A DNA stretch of 64,000 bases, taken from Pseudorhizobium banfieldiae. GTDB lineage: Bacteria > Pseudomonadota > Alphaproteobacteria > Rhizobiales > Rhizobiaceae. The DNA lies in NCBI RefSeq assembly GCF_000967425.1, contig NZ_FO082820.1:496001-560000 (forward strand), given 5' to 3'. Positions 48,841 through 58,144 of the stretch are shown here, in pieces. Position numbers and translations under genes: made by a program. The notes under the pieces were generated by a model. That model had not been told where the DNA came from. It searched no databases and saw only the letters and a program-made list of their open reading frames with translations. The first letter of the stretch is position 1. Each line of letters begins with the position of its first letter.

Positions 48841-48874
48841 AAGCTCCGCACACCTAAAGGCGCGGGGCTTTTTT
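48841..48874. terminator. Intrinsic terminator after csbD
   Basis: AAGCTCCGC pairs with GCGGGGCTT (one T-G wobble) over a 12-nt loop, then TTTT. Lies between convergent csbD and the GGDEF-EAL gene. Confidence 0.7.
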
Positions 48875-48895
48875 CGTGCCTGAAATTCCCCTATC

Positions 48896-51802
48896 CTACG
48901 CGCGCTTCGTCAGCGGGAATCGCTCCCTGAGAAGCCGCAGCGTTGCTTCGCTGCTGGTCGGGGGCCCGAACAGGAAGCTCTGGCCAAACTGGCAGCCCAT
49001 CTTCGCAAGTTCGGCTGCATCCTCGTCGGTCTCGATGCCTTCTGCGACGACGGCCATCTCCAAAGCACGCGCCATCGCTATGACGGACCGAAGCAGTACA
49101 GCCCGCTTCTCCCGGACATCACGAACGAGCGCCTTGTCCACCTTGATCGTGTCGAACGGGAACTGCGTCAGATAGGCGAGCGATGAATAGCCGGTCCCGA
49201 AATCGTCAAGTGCAAGCCCTATCCCGAGCTCCTTCAGCTTCGTCAGGACGAGCCGCGCCTGTTCCGGATTCTCCATCATCACGGACTCGGTCAGCTCCAA
49301 CTTGAGCTGGCGCGGGTCGCATTCGCTCTTTGCCAGCAAGGCCCGTACGTCGTTGTAGAGGCCGTTGTTCAACACCTGGGCGCTGGAAAGATTGACCGCG
49401 ACGAAGATCGGAAGGTCGCCCGTCTGGCGCTGCCAGCCGATCAGGTCACTCGAAGCCCGTTCGAGGGCAAACATGCCCAGCGGCTCGATAAGGTCAGAGC
49501 TTTCGGCGATCGGAATGAACTCGGATGGCGGAATGCTGCCCTTGCGCGGGTGGTCCCAGCGCAGCAGCGCTTCAAAACCGGCAACCTCGCCATCACTCAG
49601 CCGGATGACCGGCTGGTAGGCGAGCGACAGTTCCTTCCGCTCGATGGCGCGACGAAGATCCGTCTCGATTTGCAGTCGGTCCGTCCCCGAGGAGCGGAAG
49701 ATCGGCCGGAAGGGCTCCACCCGGTTGCCGCCGCCGCGCTTGGCCCGATACATGGCGAGCTCGGCATTGCTGAGCAGTTCACTGCCGCTTTCCTGCTGGT
49801 CTACCCAGGACGCCAGCCCGATAGAGGCCGTCAGGATAATCTCGCGATTGGCGAAATTGATAGGCACCATAATCGCCTTGGAAATCGCGTCGGCGAAATC
49901 GGCCACCTTCACGGGATCCTGCTCGGAGACCAGGATCAGTCCGAATTGATCGCCGGCAAGCCTGGCCAGCGTATCCTGCGGGCGCAGGAGGCGGCGGAGG
50001 CGGCGCGTCAGTGCGATCAGGATGTTGTCCCCCGCGGCGATACCCAGCGCATCGTTGACCTGCTTGTAGCGGTCGATGTCGATCGCCATCACCGTCGGCC
50101 GAACGCTGTCGCTGCTCGAAGCGAGCGTCAGCACGGCCTGCAGCCGGTCGAGGAAGACCTGACGGTTCGGAAGGCCGGTCAGGTTATCATGCATGGCATC
50201 CTGCAGCAGCCGTTCGACCGAGTTCCTCTGTTCCGTGATGTCGATTATGGTGCCGACGCAACGGATGATCTCGCCGTCGGAGCCGAGGACAGGGCGCGCG
50301 CGGATCTGCATCCAGTGAAAGTGCCCGTCCTCCGCACGCAGCCGGAATTCGTGGGCCAGTCTGCCACGGCGGTGTTCCAGCAGGACGTCGAGCGTGGCCT
50401 TAAAACGATCGCGGTCGTCGGGGTGAAGCCGGGGCAGCCAGTTGCGAACCGGTCCATGCATCAGTCCGGCGGGCAGCCCGAGCTTGAGCGAGACATCCGG
50501 GATCGTCACCACCCGGTCGCGTGCGACATCCCAATCCCATACGGTGTCGCCGGAGCCGGTCAGCGCCAGCGATTGGCGCTCCAGATCCGAGAACAGGCCC
50601 TGTTGATAGGCACCGCCTGCAAAGGCGTGCTGCATGACGGTGAAGCCGATGAGAAGCACGATGAGGACCAGCCCTCCACCGAGTGCCGGCTGGATGATGT
50701 CGTTGTCGAGCTGGCCGGTGACGGTCAGCCAGGCGCCGAACAGCCAGACAAGGGTGAGTGCCCAGGTGGGGACGAGCAGGATCGCCCGGTCGTAGCGGTT
50801 GAGACCGAGGTAGACGATCAGCAGTATCCCGGCCGTCGCCGTCAGTGCGAATGACAGGCGCGCAATTCCTGACGCGACGGAAGGGTCGTATATGGCGACA
50901 CCAAAGAGGAGGGCGAGGCAGAAGACCCAGGCCAGCGTCGCGTAGCCGAGATTGACGTGCCAGCGATTGAGATTGAGGTAGGTAAATAGAAAGATAACCA
51001 GGCTGGAGGCGAGGGCGACCTCGGCACAGGCCCGCCATACGCGCTGGTCGCTGGCCGTGATGCTGATCAACTGGTCCAGGAAGCCGAAGTCGACGCAGAT
51101 ATAGGCAAGCACTGCCCAGGCGAGAGCCGCTGCCGCCGGCAGCATGGATGTGCCCTTGACGACGAAGAGAATGGTCAGGAACACTGCGAGCAGTCCGGCG
51201 ATGCCCAGCACGATGCCGCGATAGAGCGTGAAGGCGTTGACCGTGTCCTTGTAGGCGGACGGCTCCCAAAGATAGAGCTGCGGCAGGGAAGGGGTCGAAA
51301 GCTCGGCGACGAAGGTGATGACGGACCCGGGGTTGAGCGTGATCCGGAAGACGTCCGCATCGGGGCTGGGTTCGCGGTCAAGAGCGAAGCCCTCGCTCGG
51401 GGTGATGGCCATGATGCGTTGCGAGCCGAGGTCGGGCCAGAACATCTTCGAACCGACCAGACGGAAATGCGGCGCCACGATCACCCGTTCGAGCTGCTCC
51501 TCGGACACGTTGGCCAGGGCGAAAACCGCCCAGTCCCCCTGGTGGGTTGGTGAGCTGGAGCGGACCTCGATGCGGCGGCGGATGCCATCGGCACCAGCTG
51601 CCGTGGAGACCTGGAAGGCCTCTCCCTGATTGGTATAGATGTCCGTCATCTCGGTGAGATCGAGAGCAGTATCGTCCCGGGAGATCTTCACCGGTTCGGC
51701 GGCGTGGACATCGGATGCGAAGGGGGCGGCGCTCGTTACGAATGCAGCGAGAAGGAACAGCATCACGCGCGAGGAAAGCCTGGTCAGACTGCGGACATTC
51801 AT
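48896..51802 (-). CDS. 7TM-DISM/PAS/GGDEF/EAL protein with degenerate GGDEF
   Basis: Protein of 968 residues. Signal peptide (VMLFLLAAFVTSAAPFAS), a periplasmic 7TMR-DISM extracellular domain, about seven membrane helices at about 190-400, a PAS domain at about 430-540, GGDEF at about 545-705 and EAL at about 715-960. The GGDEF motif reads AGDQF, so cyclase activity is probably lost, although the RPQD inhibitory-type site 5 residues ahead is kept. The EAL domain is intact (GFEALLRWDHP, DDFGTGYSS, VVAEGIETDED), so a phosphodiesterase regulated by c-di-GMP or GTP binding is likely. Overlaps rimJ by 4 nt (ATGA). Confidence 0.93.
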   Translation of the reverse strand: MNVRSLTRLSSRVMLFLLAAFVTSAAPFASDVHAAEPVKISRDDTALDLTEMTDIYTNQGEAFQVSTAAGADGIRRRIEVRSSSPTHQGDWAVFALANVSEEQLERVIVAPHFRLVGSKMFWPDLGSQRIMAITPSEGFALDREPSPDADVFRITLNPGSVITFVAELSTPSLPQLYLWEPSAYKDTVNAFTLYRGIVLGIAGLLAVFLTILFVVKGTSMLPAAAALAWAVLAYICVDFGFLDQLISITASDQRVWRACAEVALASSLVIFLFTYLNLNRWHVNLGYATLAWVFCLALLFGVAIYDPSVASGIARLSFALTATAGILLIVYLGLNRYDRAILLVPTWALTLVWLFGAWLTVTGQLDNDIIQPALGGGLVLIVLLIGFTVMQHAFAGGAYQQGLFSDLERQSLALTGSGDTVWDWDVARDRVVTIPDVSLKLGLPAGLMHGPVRNWLPRLHPDDRDRFKATLDVLLEHRRGRLAHEFRLRAEDGHFHWMQIRARPVLGSDGEIIRCVGTIIDITEQRNSVERLLQDAMHDNLTGLPNRQVFLDRLQAVLTLASSSDSVRPTVMAIDIDRYKQVNDALGIAAGDNILIALTRRLRRLLRPQDTLARLAGDQFGLILVSEQDPVKVADFADAISKAIMVPINFANREIILTASIGLASWVDQQESGSELLSNAELAMYRAKRGGGNRVEPFRPIFRSSGTDRLQIETDLRRAIERKELSLAYQPVIRLSDGEVAGFEALLRWDHPRKGSIPPSEFIPIAESSDLIEPLGMFALERASSDLIGWQRQTGDLPIFVAVNLSSAQVLNNGLYNDVRALLAKSECDPRQLKLELTESVMMENPEQARLVLTKLKELGIGLALDDFGTGYSSLAYLTQFPFDTIKVDKALVRDVREKRAVLLRSVIAMARALEMAVVAEGIETDEDAAELAKMGCQFGQSFLFGPPTSSEATLRLLRERFPLTKRA

Positions 51803-52410
51803 GGCCGCGTCATCTTCCGGAATTCACCATCTTCCGGCAGTCGGGAGAACATCACGTGATCGCGCCATTCCCCGTTGATCTTCAGATATTTTCGCAAAAG
51901 ACCTTCTCGCTCGAATCCGGCTTTGTCCAGCAACCGGACACTCTTCCAGTTTTCCGGAATACAGGCTGCTTCAATCCGGTGCAACTGAAGTTGCCCGTAG
52001 ATGTAGGGGATGGCGATTTTAAGGGCGGCGAGCATGTGCCCCTGGCCCGCATGGCGCTCACCCATCCAGTAGCCGATCATGCAGCTCTGGGCGGCCCCGC
52101 GCCGGATATAGCCGATGGTGAGTCCCCCGAGCAGCGTCAGGTCGGGTCGACTGAAGAGCAGCAGTGGGATCGCATAGCCCGCCCGATATTCCTCGCTGCC
52201 GCGCTTCACCCGTGCCCGGAACGAGGCTTCCGACAATTCGTCTTCCCGCCAGGTCGGCTCCCAGGGCTGAAGAAAACCGCGGCTTTCCGCTCGCAGTTCC
52301 GACCATTGCGTGAAATCACGATTTTGCGGAAGGCGAAGCAGATGGCCTTCGCCATACAGAAGCGGGCCCTGCGGCTGTCGTGACAAAAACCGAAAGATCG
52401 ATCCCGTCAT
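51799..52410 (-). CDS. rimJ: GNAT acetyltransferase, RimJ-like
   Basis: Protein of 203 residues. The RimJ/RimI-type GNAT motif is clear: IGYWMGERHAGQGHMLAALKI (motif A), LQLHRIEAACIPENWKSVRLLDKAGF and EGLLRKYLKINGEWRDHVMFS. RimJ acetylates the N-terminus of ribosomal protein S5; related enzymes act on other proteins. ATG at 52410 has GGAG 5 nt upstream; a GTG two codons earlier is less likely. It precedes the GGDEF-EAL gene with a 4-nt overlap. Confidence 0.85.
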   Translation of the reverse strand: MTGSIFRFLSRQPQGPLLYGEGHLLRLPQNRDFTQWSELRAESRGFLQPWEPTWREDELSEASFRARVKRGSEEYRAGYAIPLLLFSRPDLTLLGGLTIGYIRRGAAQSCMIGYWMGERHAGQGHMLAALKIAIPYIYGQLQLHRIEAACIPENWKSVRLLDKAGFEREGLLRKYLKINGEWRDHVMFSRLPEDGEFRKMTRP

Positions 52411-52526
52411 GTCCACTCCAGATGGTCGTCGGGCGGCGAGCGCGCGGTCTGTGATGGACGCTGCCGAGGCTTCGGCCGCGTTGGTTTGAAGCTGAGAACG
52501 GGCTAAGGTCCGTTCAGCAGCGGTGC

Positions 52527-53825
52527 TCAGCCGGCGGCTCGCTCCCCCGCCTTCGCGGAGGGGGCAAGACTGACGGAAATCTCCTCCATCGAAGCAAGCT
52601 TGTCGATCGGACCGACGGCAGAAAGCGTGGGCTTGGTGTCGAAGAACAGTCTCCCGGAAAGATCTGTCAGCCGCTGCGTGGTGATCCCCTGGAGCCGTTC
52701 CATCATCTCATGGTTGGGGATCGGCCGGCCGTAGAGGATCATCTGGCGGGCGATCTGTCCGGCGCGCGCGGCGGGGCTTTCCTGTCCCATCAGCAGCTGC
52801 GCACGAATCTGCGCCCGCGCCCGGTTGATCTCCTGCTCATGGATCGTATCGGAGGCCTTGCGCAGTTCCTCAATGATGACCGGCAGCAATTGCGGAATGT
52901 CCTCGCCCCCTGTCGCGGCATGGATCCCGAAGATGCCGGTATCGGAAAAGCCCCAATGGAAAGAGTAGACCGAGTAGCAGAGGCCGCGGTGCTCGCGCAC
53001 CTCCTGGAAGAGGCGCGATGACATGCCGCCGCCGAGGATGTTGGCGAGGATCTGCGAGCAGTAGAAGTCCCGCATGTGGTAGGCCTTGCCCTCGAAGCCG
53101 ATGAGAAGCTGCGCATCCATCAGGTCGCGCACTTCCCGCATCTCGCCGCCGGTATAGCGGGCAGTCTCGAGAACAGGCGGGGCACTGGGCGTCAGCGGCA
53201 GACCTGCAAACCGCTCCTCGACCTGCTTGCAGAACTGGTCGTGGTCGACCGCGCCTGCCGCCACGACGAACATGCGGTCGGTGGTGTAGTTGCGTGCAAG
53301 ATAGTTGCGGATCTGCGCCGGCGTGAAGCTCTTCACCGTCTCGGGCGTGCCCAGGATAGGCCGTCCTATCGTCTGGTCGCGATAGGCGATTTCGGAGAAC
53401 TTGTCGAACACGACATCGTCGGGCGTATCGTTCGCAGCACCGATCTCCTGCAGGATGACGTGCTTTTCGCGCCGCAACTCCTCCTCGTCGAACAGGGACT
53501 CTGTCAGGATGTCTGCCAGGAGGTCTACCGCCAGCGGCACATGGTCCTTGAGCACGCGCGCATAGTAGGAGGTCGTCTCCGTGGAGGTCGCAGCATTCAG
53601 CTCCCCGCCGACATTTTCGATCTCTTCGGCGATGTCGCGGGCGCTGCGCCTTGCGGTGCCCTTGAAGGCCATGTGCTCGAGGAGATGGGCAATCCCGTGT
53701 TCGTCTTCAGTCTCGTTGCGAGAGCCGGACTTGATCCACACGCCGAGGGCGACGCTCTCCAGATGGGGCATTGCCTCGGTTACAACCGTCAACCCGGAAG
53801 AAAGCCGGGTTACCTGTACATTCAT
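52527..53825 (-). CDS. M16 family zinc peptidase (mitochondrial processing peptidase-like)
   Basis: Protein of 432 residues. The inverted zinc motif HLLEH is in GIAHLLEHMAFKGT near residue 52, with the second-half glutamate and AATSTETTSYYARVL; SGSRNETEDEHG is the typical N-terminal family segment. It probably cleaves small periplasmic or cytoplasmic peptides; no signal peptide is visible. ATG at 53825 is chosen because it gives the common N-terminus MNVQVTRLSSGLTVVTEAMPH (in part); an ATG directly after the thrC stop at 53852 is also possible. Confidence 0.93.
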   Translation of the reverse strand: MNVQVTRLSSGLTVVTEAMPHLESVALGVWIKSGSRNETEDEHGIAHLLEHMAFKGTARRSARDIAEEIENVGGELNAATSTETTSYYARVLKDHVPLAVDLLADILTESLFDEEELRREKHVILQEIGAANDTPDDVVFDKFSEIAYRDQTIGRPILGTPETVKSFTPAQIRNYLARNYTTDRMFVVAAGAVDHDQFCKQVEERFAGLPLTPSAPPVLETARYTGGEMREVRDLMDAQLLIGFEGKAYHMRDFYCSQILANILGGGMSSRLFQEVREHRGLCYSVYSFHWGFSDTGIFGIHAATGGEDIPQLLPVIIEELRKASDTIHEQEINRARAQIRAQLLMGQESPAARAGQIARQMILYGRPIPNHEMMERLQGITTQRLTDLSGRLFFDTKPTLSAVGPIDKLASMEEISVSLAPSAKAGERAAG

Positions 53826-53852
53826 CGTTTGTCTTTCTGGCGCTGCCGCCAT

Positions 53853-55250
53853 TCACTTACCTGCACGGGCATGGTCGCCGATGAACTTCTCGACGGCCCT
53901 GATCTCCGCAGGCAGGATGTCGAAGCGCTCCTCCCTGTTCATGAGATCGCCGAGCCATGATGGGAGCGCCGGATCAATTCCGCAAGCGGATTTTACCGCG
54001 GCCGGGAACTTGGCGGGGTGGGCCGTGGCCAATGTTACCATCGGGCTGGTTGGTTTTGCGTGCTTGTTAGCCACGAAGACGGCGGTCGCCGTGTGTGGGT
54101 CGAGCAGGTACCCCGTATCGGCCAGAGTCTTGCGGATCGTTTCAGCTACCTGCTTCTCCGTTGCGCGGGCAGCGCGGAATTCACGTCGAATGGCCTTCAG
54201 AGTATTCGTCTCGATTTCGAAGGCGCCCGACTGCTTGAGGCCGGCCATGGCGGCACGAACTGCCACCGGGTCGCGCCCATGGGCCTCGAACAGGAGTCGC
54301 TCGAAGTTCGACGAGATCTGGATGTCCATCGAAGGCGAGGTTGTAGCCTTGACGGCGTGCATTTCGTAGCGACCGGTCTTCAGGGTGCGAGCAAGGATGT
54401 CGTTGTCGTTCGTGGCGATCACCAGCCGCTCGATGGGCAGGCCCATGCGCTTGGCGACGTAGCCGGCGAAGATGTCACCGAAGTTTCCGGTCGGAACCGT
54501 AAAAGATATCTTCCGGTCAGGACCGCCGAGCGATAGCGCTGCCGTGAAGTAGTAGACAACCTGGGCCATGATGCGGGCCCAGTTGATGGAGTTCACGCCC
54601 GAAAGCCTGACGCGGTCGCGGAAGCCCGCATCGTTGAACATCTCCTTCACCAGCGTCTGGCAGTCGTCGAAATTGCCTTCGATCGCCAGTGCATGAACGT
54701 TGGCATGCGGCGATGTGGTCATCTGGCGTTGCTGGACCGGCGACACTTTTCCCTTAGGGAAGAGAATGAAGATATCCGTCCGGTCACGCCCCGCAAAAGC
54801 ATCGATTGCCGCGCCGCCCGTATCACCGGATGTCGCGCCGACGATCGTCGCCCGCTCGCCGCGCTCGGCAAGGACATGGTCCATCAGCCGGGCAAGCAAC
54901 TGCATGGCGACGTCCTTGAAAGCCAAGGTCGTGCCATGGAAAAGCTCAAGAACGAAATCATTCGGCCCCGTCTGCACCAGTGGTGCAACGGCCGGATGCC
55001 GGAAGGTGGCATAGGCTTCGTCGATCATGGACCGCAGCTTGTTGGCCGGGATCTCCTCCCCCGTGAAGTGGCGCAGGATCTCGAATGCCACCTCTTGGTA
55101 GGACTTGCCGCGCAGGCCCCGGATCTCCCGCTTCGTCAGGACCGGCCACTCACGCGGCACATAGAGGCCGCCATCGCGCGCGAGGCCTGCGAGAAGCGCA
55201 TCACGGAAGCCGAGAACCGGTGCTTCTCCGCGGGTAGAAATGTATTCCAC
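53853..55250 (-). CDS. thrC: Threonine synthase
   Basis: PLP enzyme of 465 residues making threonine from O-phosphohomoserine. The PLP lysine is in LFHGTTLAFKDVAMQ near residue 110, with GATSGDTGGAAIDAF and the C-terminal GDIFAGYVAKRMGLPI (in parts). GTG at 55250 has GGGGA 9 nt upstream; the TTG three codons earlier has no spacing for a ribosome site. It completes the pathway with ThrB at 44487. The M16 peptidase gene follows at once. Confidence 0.95.
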   Translation of the reverse strand: MEYISTRGEAPVLGFRDALLAGLARDGGLYVPREWPVLTKREIRGLRGKSYQEVAFEILRHFTGEEIPANKLRSMIDEAYATFRHPAVAPLVQTGPNDFVLELFHGTTLAFKDVAMQLLARLMDHVLAERGERATIVGATSGDTGGAAIDAFAGRDRTDIFILFPKGKVSPVQQRQMTTSPHANVHALAIEGNFDDCQTLVKEMFNDAGFRDRVRLSGVNSINWARIMAQVVYYFTAALSLGGPDRKISFTVPTGNFGDIFAGYVAKRMGLPIERLVIATNDNDILARTLKTGRYEMHAVKATTSPSMDIQISSNFERLLFEAHGRDPVAVRAAMAGLKQSGAFEIETNTLKAIRREFRAARATEKQVAETIRKTLADTGYLLDPHTATAVFVANKHAKPTSPMVTLATAHPAKFPAAVKSACGIDPALPSWLGDLMNREERFDILPAEIRAVEKFIGDHARAGK

Positions 55251-55397
55251 GACCTTCAATCCCCAATCGATTTTTGTTCGCGCCGCTGATATAGACCACT
55301 AAAATCGGCGGCGAAAGGCCGGAAGACAGCATCTTTCGGCGCGGTTTGTGCAGACCGGAATGGTCGAGCCGGAATTGTATGGAGAGGATCGAGTACA

Positions 55398-55949
55398 GTG
55401 ATTGGTACAACAGCGCGTAGTCTTCTGTCGGTATCGCTTCTGGCCGTGCTTGCCGGCTGCAACTCATCCTCACCCACTTCGGGCCTCACGGGCGCTGCGC
55501 CAGCCGCTACGGCGCAGGCCGAGCCCACGCCCGTCGTCCAGGCATTCTGCCCGCCCGTTGTGATGCGCGAGGAAACGGCGATCCATCGGGCCTATGCCCG
55601 CGGCGGTCAGGACAACCCCGAAAAGCTGATGTATCAGGCCTCGCTTGCTGATGCGACGCGCGCCTGCACCGCAAACGAGACGACAATAACCATCAATGTC
55701 GTTGCGCAGGGGCGTATCGTGGCAGGCCCCGCAGTGAGCGCCGGACAGGTGAACCTTCCCGTGCTCGTGGAAGTGGTTGACGGCGAAAATGTCATCTATT
55801 CCCAGAGCGTAAGCTTTCCGGTGGAACTACCAACCGCCGGTACCCAGTTCGTCTTCAGCAAGCCCGATGTGCAGATCCCGAATGCGCAAGGTGGCGCCTC
55901 ACGCTTCACGCGCGTCCGCCTCGGCTTCGACACCGGATCGAAGCGATAA
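55398..55949 (+). CDS. Lipoprotein of unknown function
   Basis: Protein of 183 residues. The lipobox LAGC follows a hydrophobic stretch (LLSVSLLAVLAGC), so it is probably lipidated. After a Ser/Ala/Pro-rich linker, the folded domain (residues about 45-180) has no recognised motif; a CPP near residue 51 and a C near 90 could form a disulfide. It starts with GTG and is divergent from thrC. Ends 2 nt before the convergent HAD gene. Confidence 0.75.
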   Translation: MIGTTARSLLSVSLLAVLAGCNSSSPTSGLTGAAPAATAQAEPTPVVQAFCPPVVMREETAIHRAYARGGQDNPEKLMYQASLADATRACTANETTITINVVAQGRIVAGPAVSAGQVNLPVLVEVVDGENVIYSQSVSFPVELPTAGTQFVFSKPDVQIPNAQGGASRFTRVRLGFDTGSKR

Positions 55950-55951
55950 CC

Positions 55952-56641
55952 TCAGAGGGCGCCGGCCCATTCGGTCAGCGCCGCTGTCACGGCCGGCAGA
56001 TCCATCATCCGCGAAATCACCGTTTCAGCACCCGCATCGGTCAGCCGGTCGGCATGGCTCGGATAAGTGTGCGACGCGCCTGTGAAGCCCACGACTCGCA
56101 TGCCCGCCGCCCGCGCGCCGTGGATGCCGTGGACGGAATCCTCGATGACCAGCACGTTTGAAGGCGACACGTCGAATTGCTTTGCGGCATGCAGGAAGAT
56201 GTCCGGCTTCGGCTTCACACGGTCGGGCCCGAGGTCCTTCGCGGAAAAGATGTGCGGGGCGAAGTAGGGCTTCAGGCCGACCTTCTCGAGCATCATGTCC
56301 AGCCGGTGTGCGCTGGAATTCGAGCAGATGCAGCGTTGTGTCGTCAGCCGCGACAGCGCGAACTTCACCCCTTCGATGATCTTCACGTCGCGGGCGAGAC
56401 GGGCATCGAGAAGCTTTTCCGACTTGTCGATGAGCGAAGCGGAGAGGGGGATGTCGACCTCTTTCTCCACCTGCAGAAGGATGTTGCGCCAGGTCATTCC
56501 GGCGAAGCGCTCGCCCATCTCCTCGACGCTGATGGGATAGCCGGCCTCCGTTAGTAGCTTCGACTCGACCTGCGCTGCGATGATTTCGGAATCGACGAGC
56601 ACGCCGTCGCAATCGAAGATGATGAGGTCGAAACCGCTCAT
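55952..56641 (-). CDS. HAD hydrolase, phosphoglycolate-phosphatase-like
   Basis: Protein of 229 residues of subfamily IA. Motif I FDCDGVLVDSE is at residues 8-18, motif II in CICSNSSAHRLDM, the conserved Lys in KPDIFLHAAKQ and the acidic motif in VIEDSVHGIHGARAAGM. It hydrolyses a phosphate ester of a small sugar or glycolate; the substrate is not predictable. Confidence 0.92.
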   Translation of the reverse strand: MSGFDLIIFDCDGVLVDSEIIAAQVESKLLTEAGYPISVEEMGERFAGMTWRNILLQVEKEVDIPLSASLIDKSEKLLDARLARDVKIIEGVKFALSRLTTQRCICSNSSAHRLDMMLEKVGLKPYFAPHIFSAKDLGPDRVKPKPDIFLHAAKQFDVSPSNVLVIEDSVHGIHGARAAGMRVVGFTGASHTYPSHADRLTDAGAETVISRMMDLPAVTAALTEWAGAL

Positions 56642-56716
56642 GATGGAAAACTCTTTGGCTGGGGAGGACGAGGGCGCTCTACATCACGGCGGCGCCGGCC
56701 ACAATGTGGGGGTTTT

Positions 56717-57400
56717 CTATTCCAATGGAAAGAGGGCGAGAAATTGGCGCTCACCTGTCTGGGTGAAGTGGATCGCCCGGCTGTTGTCGCTGCGCCTGGC
56801 CCAGCCCTCGCTAAGAAAGCGGGAAAGCAGCGCCTTGCCGAGTGTGCCGGCGAGGTGCGAGCGGCGTTCGCTCCAGTCGAGGCAGGACTTGCACAGGGGA
56901 CGCCGCGAGGCGGTCAGGGCATCGAGATCGACGCCGATCCCGTGCAGGCCTTCACGGCCGGTCTCGGTGACGATCAGTTCGCCTCCCGTGTCGGCGATGG
57001 CGCCACTCCGAATGAGGCTGTCGAGCATGCGAACGCCATAATCGCCAGCGAGGTGATCGTAGCACACCCGCGCCTTGCGGAGCGCCGGGTCCTTCGGGCC
57101 CGGTCGGTGGCGGAGATGCCCGCGGCTGGCGGCAAAGCCCATGATCGCCTCCAGCAGCGCTCCGGTCGCCGCGTCGGCCAGCGCGAAATAGCGATGCCGC
57201 CCCTGCTTGCGCTGATGCACCAGCCCTCCGTCTTCCAGTTTCGACAGGTGGGAACTTGCCGTCTGCAGCGTCACGCCGGCGGCCTGCGCCAATTCGGTTG
57301 CCGTCAACGCCTGCCCGCCCATCAGCGCCGTCAGCATGTTGGCGCGGGCTGGGTCCCCAATGAGGGTGCCGATGCGGGCAATGTCAGGGCCTTCTTTCAT
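56717..57400 (-). CDS. ArsR-type helix-turn-helix regulator with Cys-rich C-terminus
   Basis: Protein of 227 residues. The N-terminal winged helix is ArsR-like (TATELAQAAGVTLQTASSHLSKLEDGGLV, in parts). The C-terminal part has CYDHLAGDYGVRM and RPLCKSCLDWSERRSHLAG, a conserved unit with three cysteines that might sense metal or thiol stress (inference). It is divergent from the NIPSNAP and monooxygenase-like pair, which is its likely target. Confidence 0.85.
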   Translation of the reverse strand: MKEGPDIARIGTLIGDPARANMLTALMGGQALTATELAQAAGVTLQTASSHLSKLEDGGLVHQRKQGRHRYFALADAATGALLEAIMGFAASRGHLRHRPGPKDPALRKARVCYDHLAGDYGVRMLDSLIRSGAIADTGGELIVTETGREGLHGIGVDLDALTASRRPLCKSCLDWSERRSHLAGTLGKALLSRFLSEGWARRSDNSRAIHFTQTGERQFLALFPLE

Positions 57401-57470
57401 AGTTCGACCGTAGCCGAAGCATCTGCGACAGACAAGGCGCTATCCTGTAGGCGTTCATATGGAGATTATC

Positions 57471-57800
57471 ATGATCACCTGCTTCATCCGCTACGAGATC
57501 GATCCCTTCCGGAGGGACGCTTTCGCTGACTATGCGCGAAACTGGGGAGAGGCCATTCCCCGCTGCGGAGCCGACCTCATCGGTTACTTTGGGCCACACG
57601 AGGGTTCCGCCACCACCGCCTATGGCGTCTACAACATAGAAAGCCTTGCCGCCTACGAAGCCTATCGGCAGCGCCTTGCGCAGGATCCGCTGGGGCAGGA
57701 GAACTACAGGTTTGCGAGCCGTGAGCGCTTCATCCTGCGCGAGGATCGCATCTTTCTCAAAAACGTCTCGCTGCCGCACGCTCCGCTGGTGAAGCCATGA
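57471..57800 (+). CDS. NIPSNAP family protein
   Basis: Protein of 109 residues with the alpha/beta barrel NIPSNAP signature (MITCFIRYEIDPFRRDAFADY, GAIGYFGPHEGS-like GADLIGYFGPHEGS, and NYRFASRERF). Function unknown; often in oxidative or quinone contexts. ATG at 57471 has GGAG 6 nt upstream, so it is preferred to the ATG 4 codons earlier. Its stop overlaps the next gene by 4 nt (ATGA). Confidence 0.88.
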   Translation: MITCFIRYEIDPFRRDAFADYARNWGEAIPRCGADLIGYFGPHEGSATTAYGVYNIESLAAYEAYRQRLAQDPLGQENYRFASRERFILREDRIFLKNVSLPHAPLVKP

Positions 57801-58144
57801 TCGCCGTCATCTTCGAAGTCGTGCCCTACATGGGCGAGCGCCATCGATATCTGGATCTTGCAGGAGAGCTGCGGGCGGAGCTGGAAAAGATCGACGGCTT
57901 CATCTCGATCGAGCGGTTTGAGAGCCTGACCATGCGCGGCAAGATCCTGTCGCTCTCCTTCTGGCGCGATGAGGAAGCAGTCCGCCAATGGCGGAACCTG
58001 GAGGCGCACCGGGCGGCGCAGCAGGCGGGCCGCAACGGCATCTTCGCAGACTACCGCCTCAGGATCGGCCACGTGCTCCGCGACTACGGCATGTTCGAGC
58101 GCGCCGAGGCGCCGGAGGACAGCCGGGCGCTGCATGATGGGTGA
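57797..58144 (+). CDS. Antibiotic-biosynthesis-monooxygenase-like (ABM) domain protein
   Basis: Protein of 115 residues with a ferredoxin-like ABM fold (VIFEVVPYMGERHRYLDLAGEL, GFISIERFESLTMRGKILSLSFWRDEEAV in parts). Related small proteins oxidise polyaromatic quinols without a cofactor. Coupled to the NIPSNAP gene by a 4-nt overlap and under a divergent ArsR-type gene, so the three form one regulated unit. Confidence 0.85.
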   Translation: MIAVIFEVVPYMGERHRYLDLAGELRAELEKIDGFISIERFESLTMRGKILSLSFWRDEEAVRQWRNLEAHRAAQQAGRNGIFADYRLRIGHVLRDYGMFERAEAPEDSRALHDG

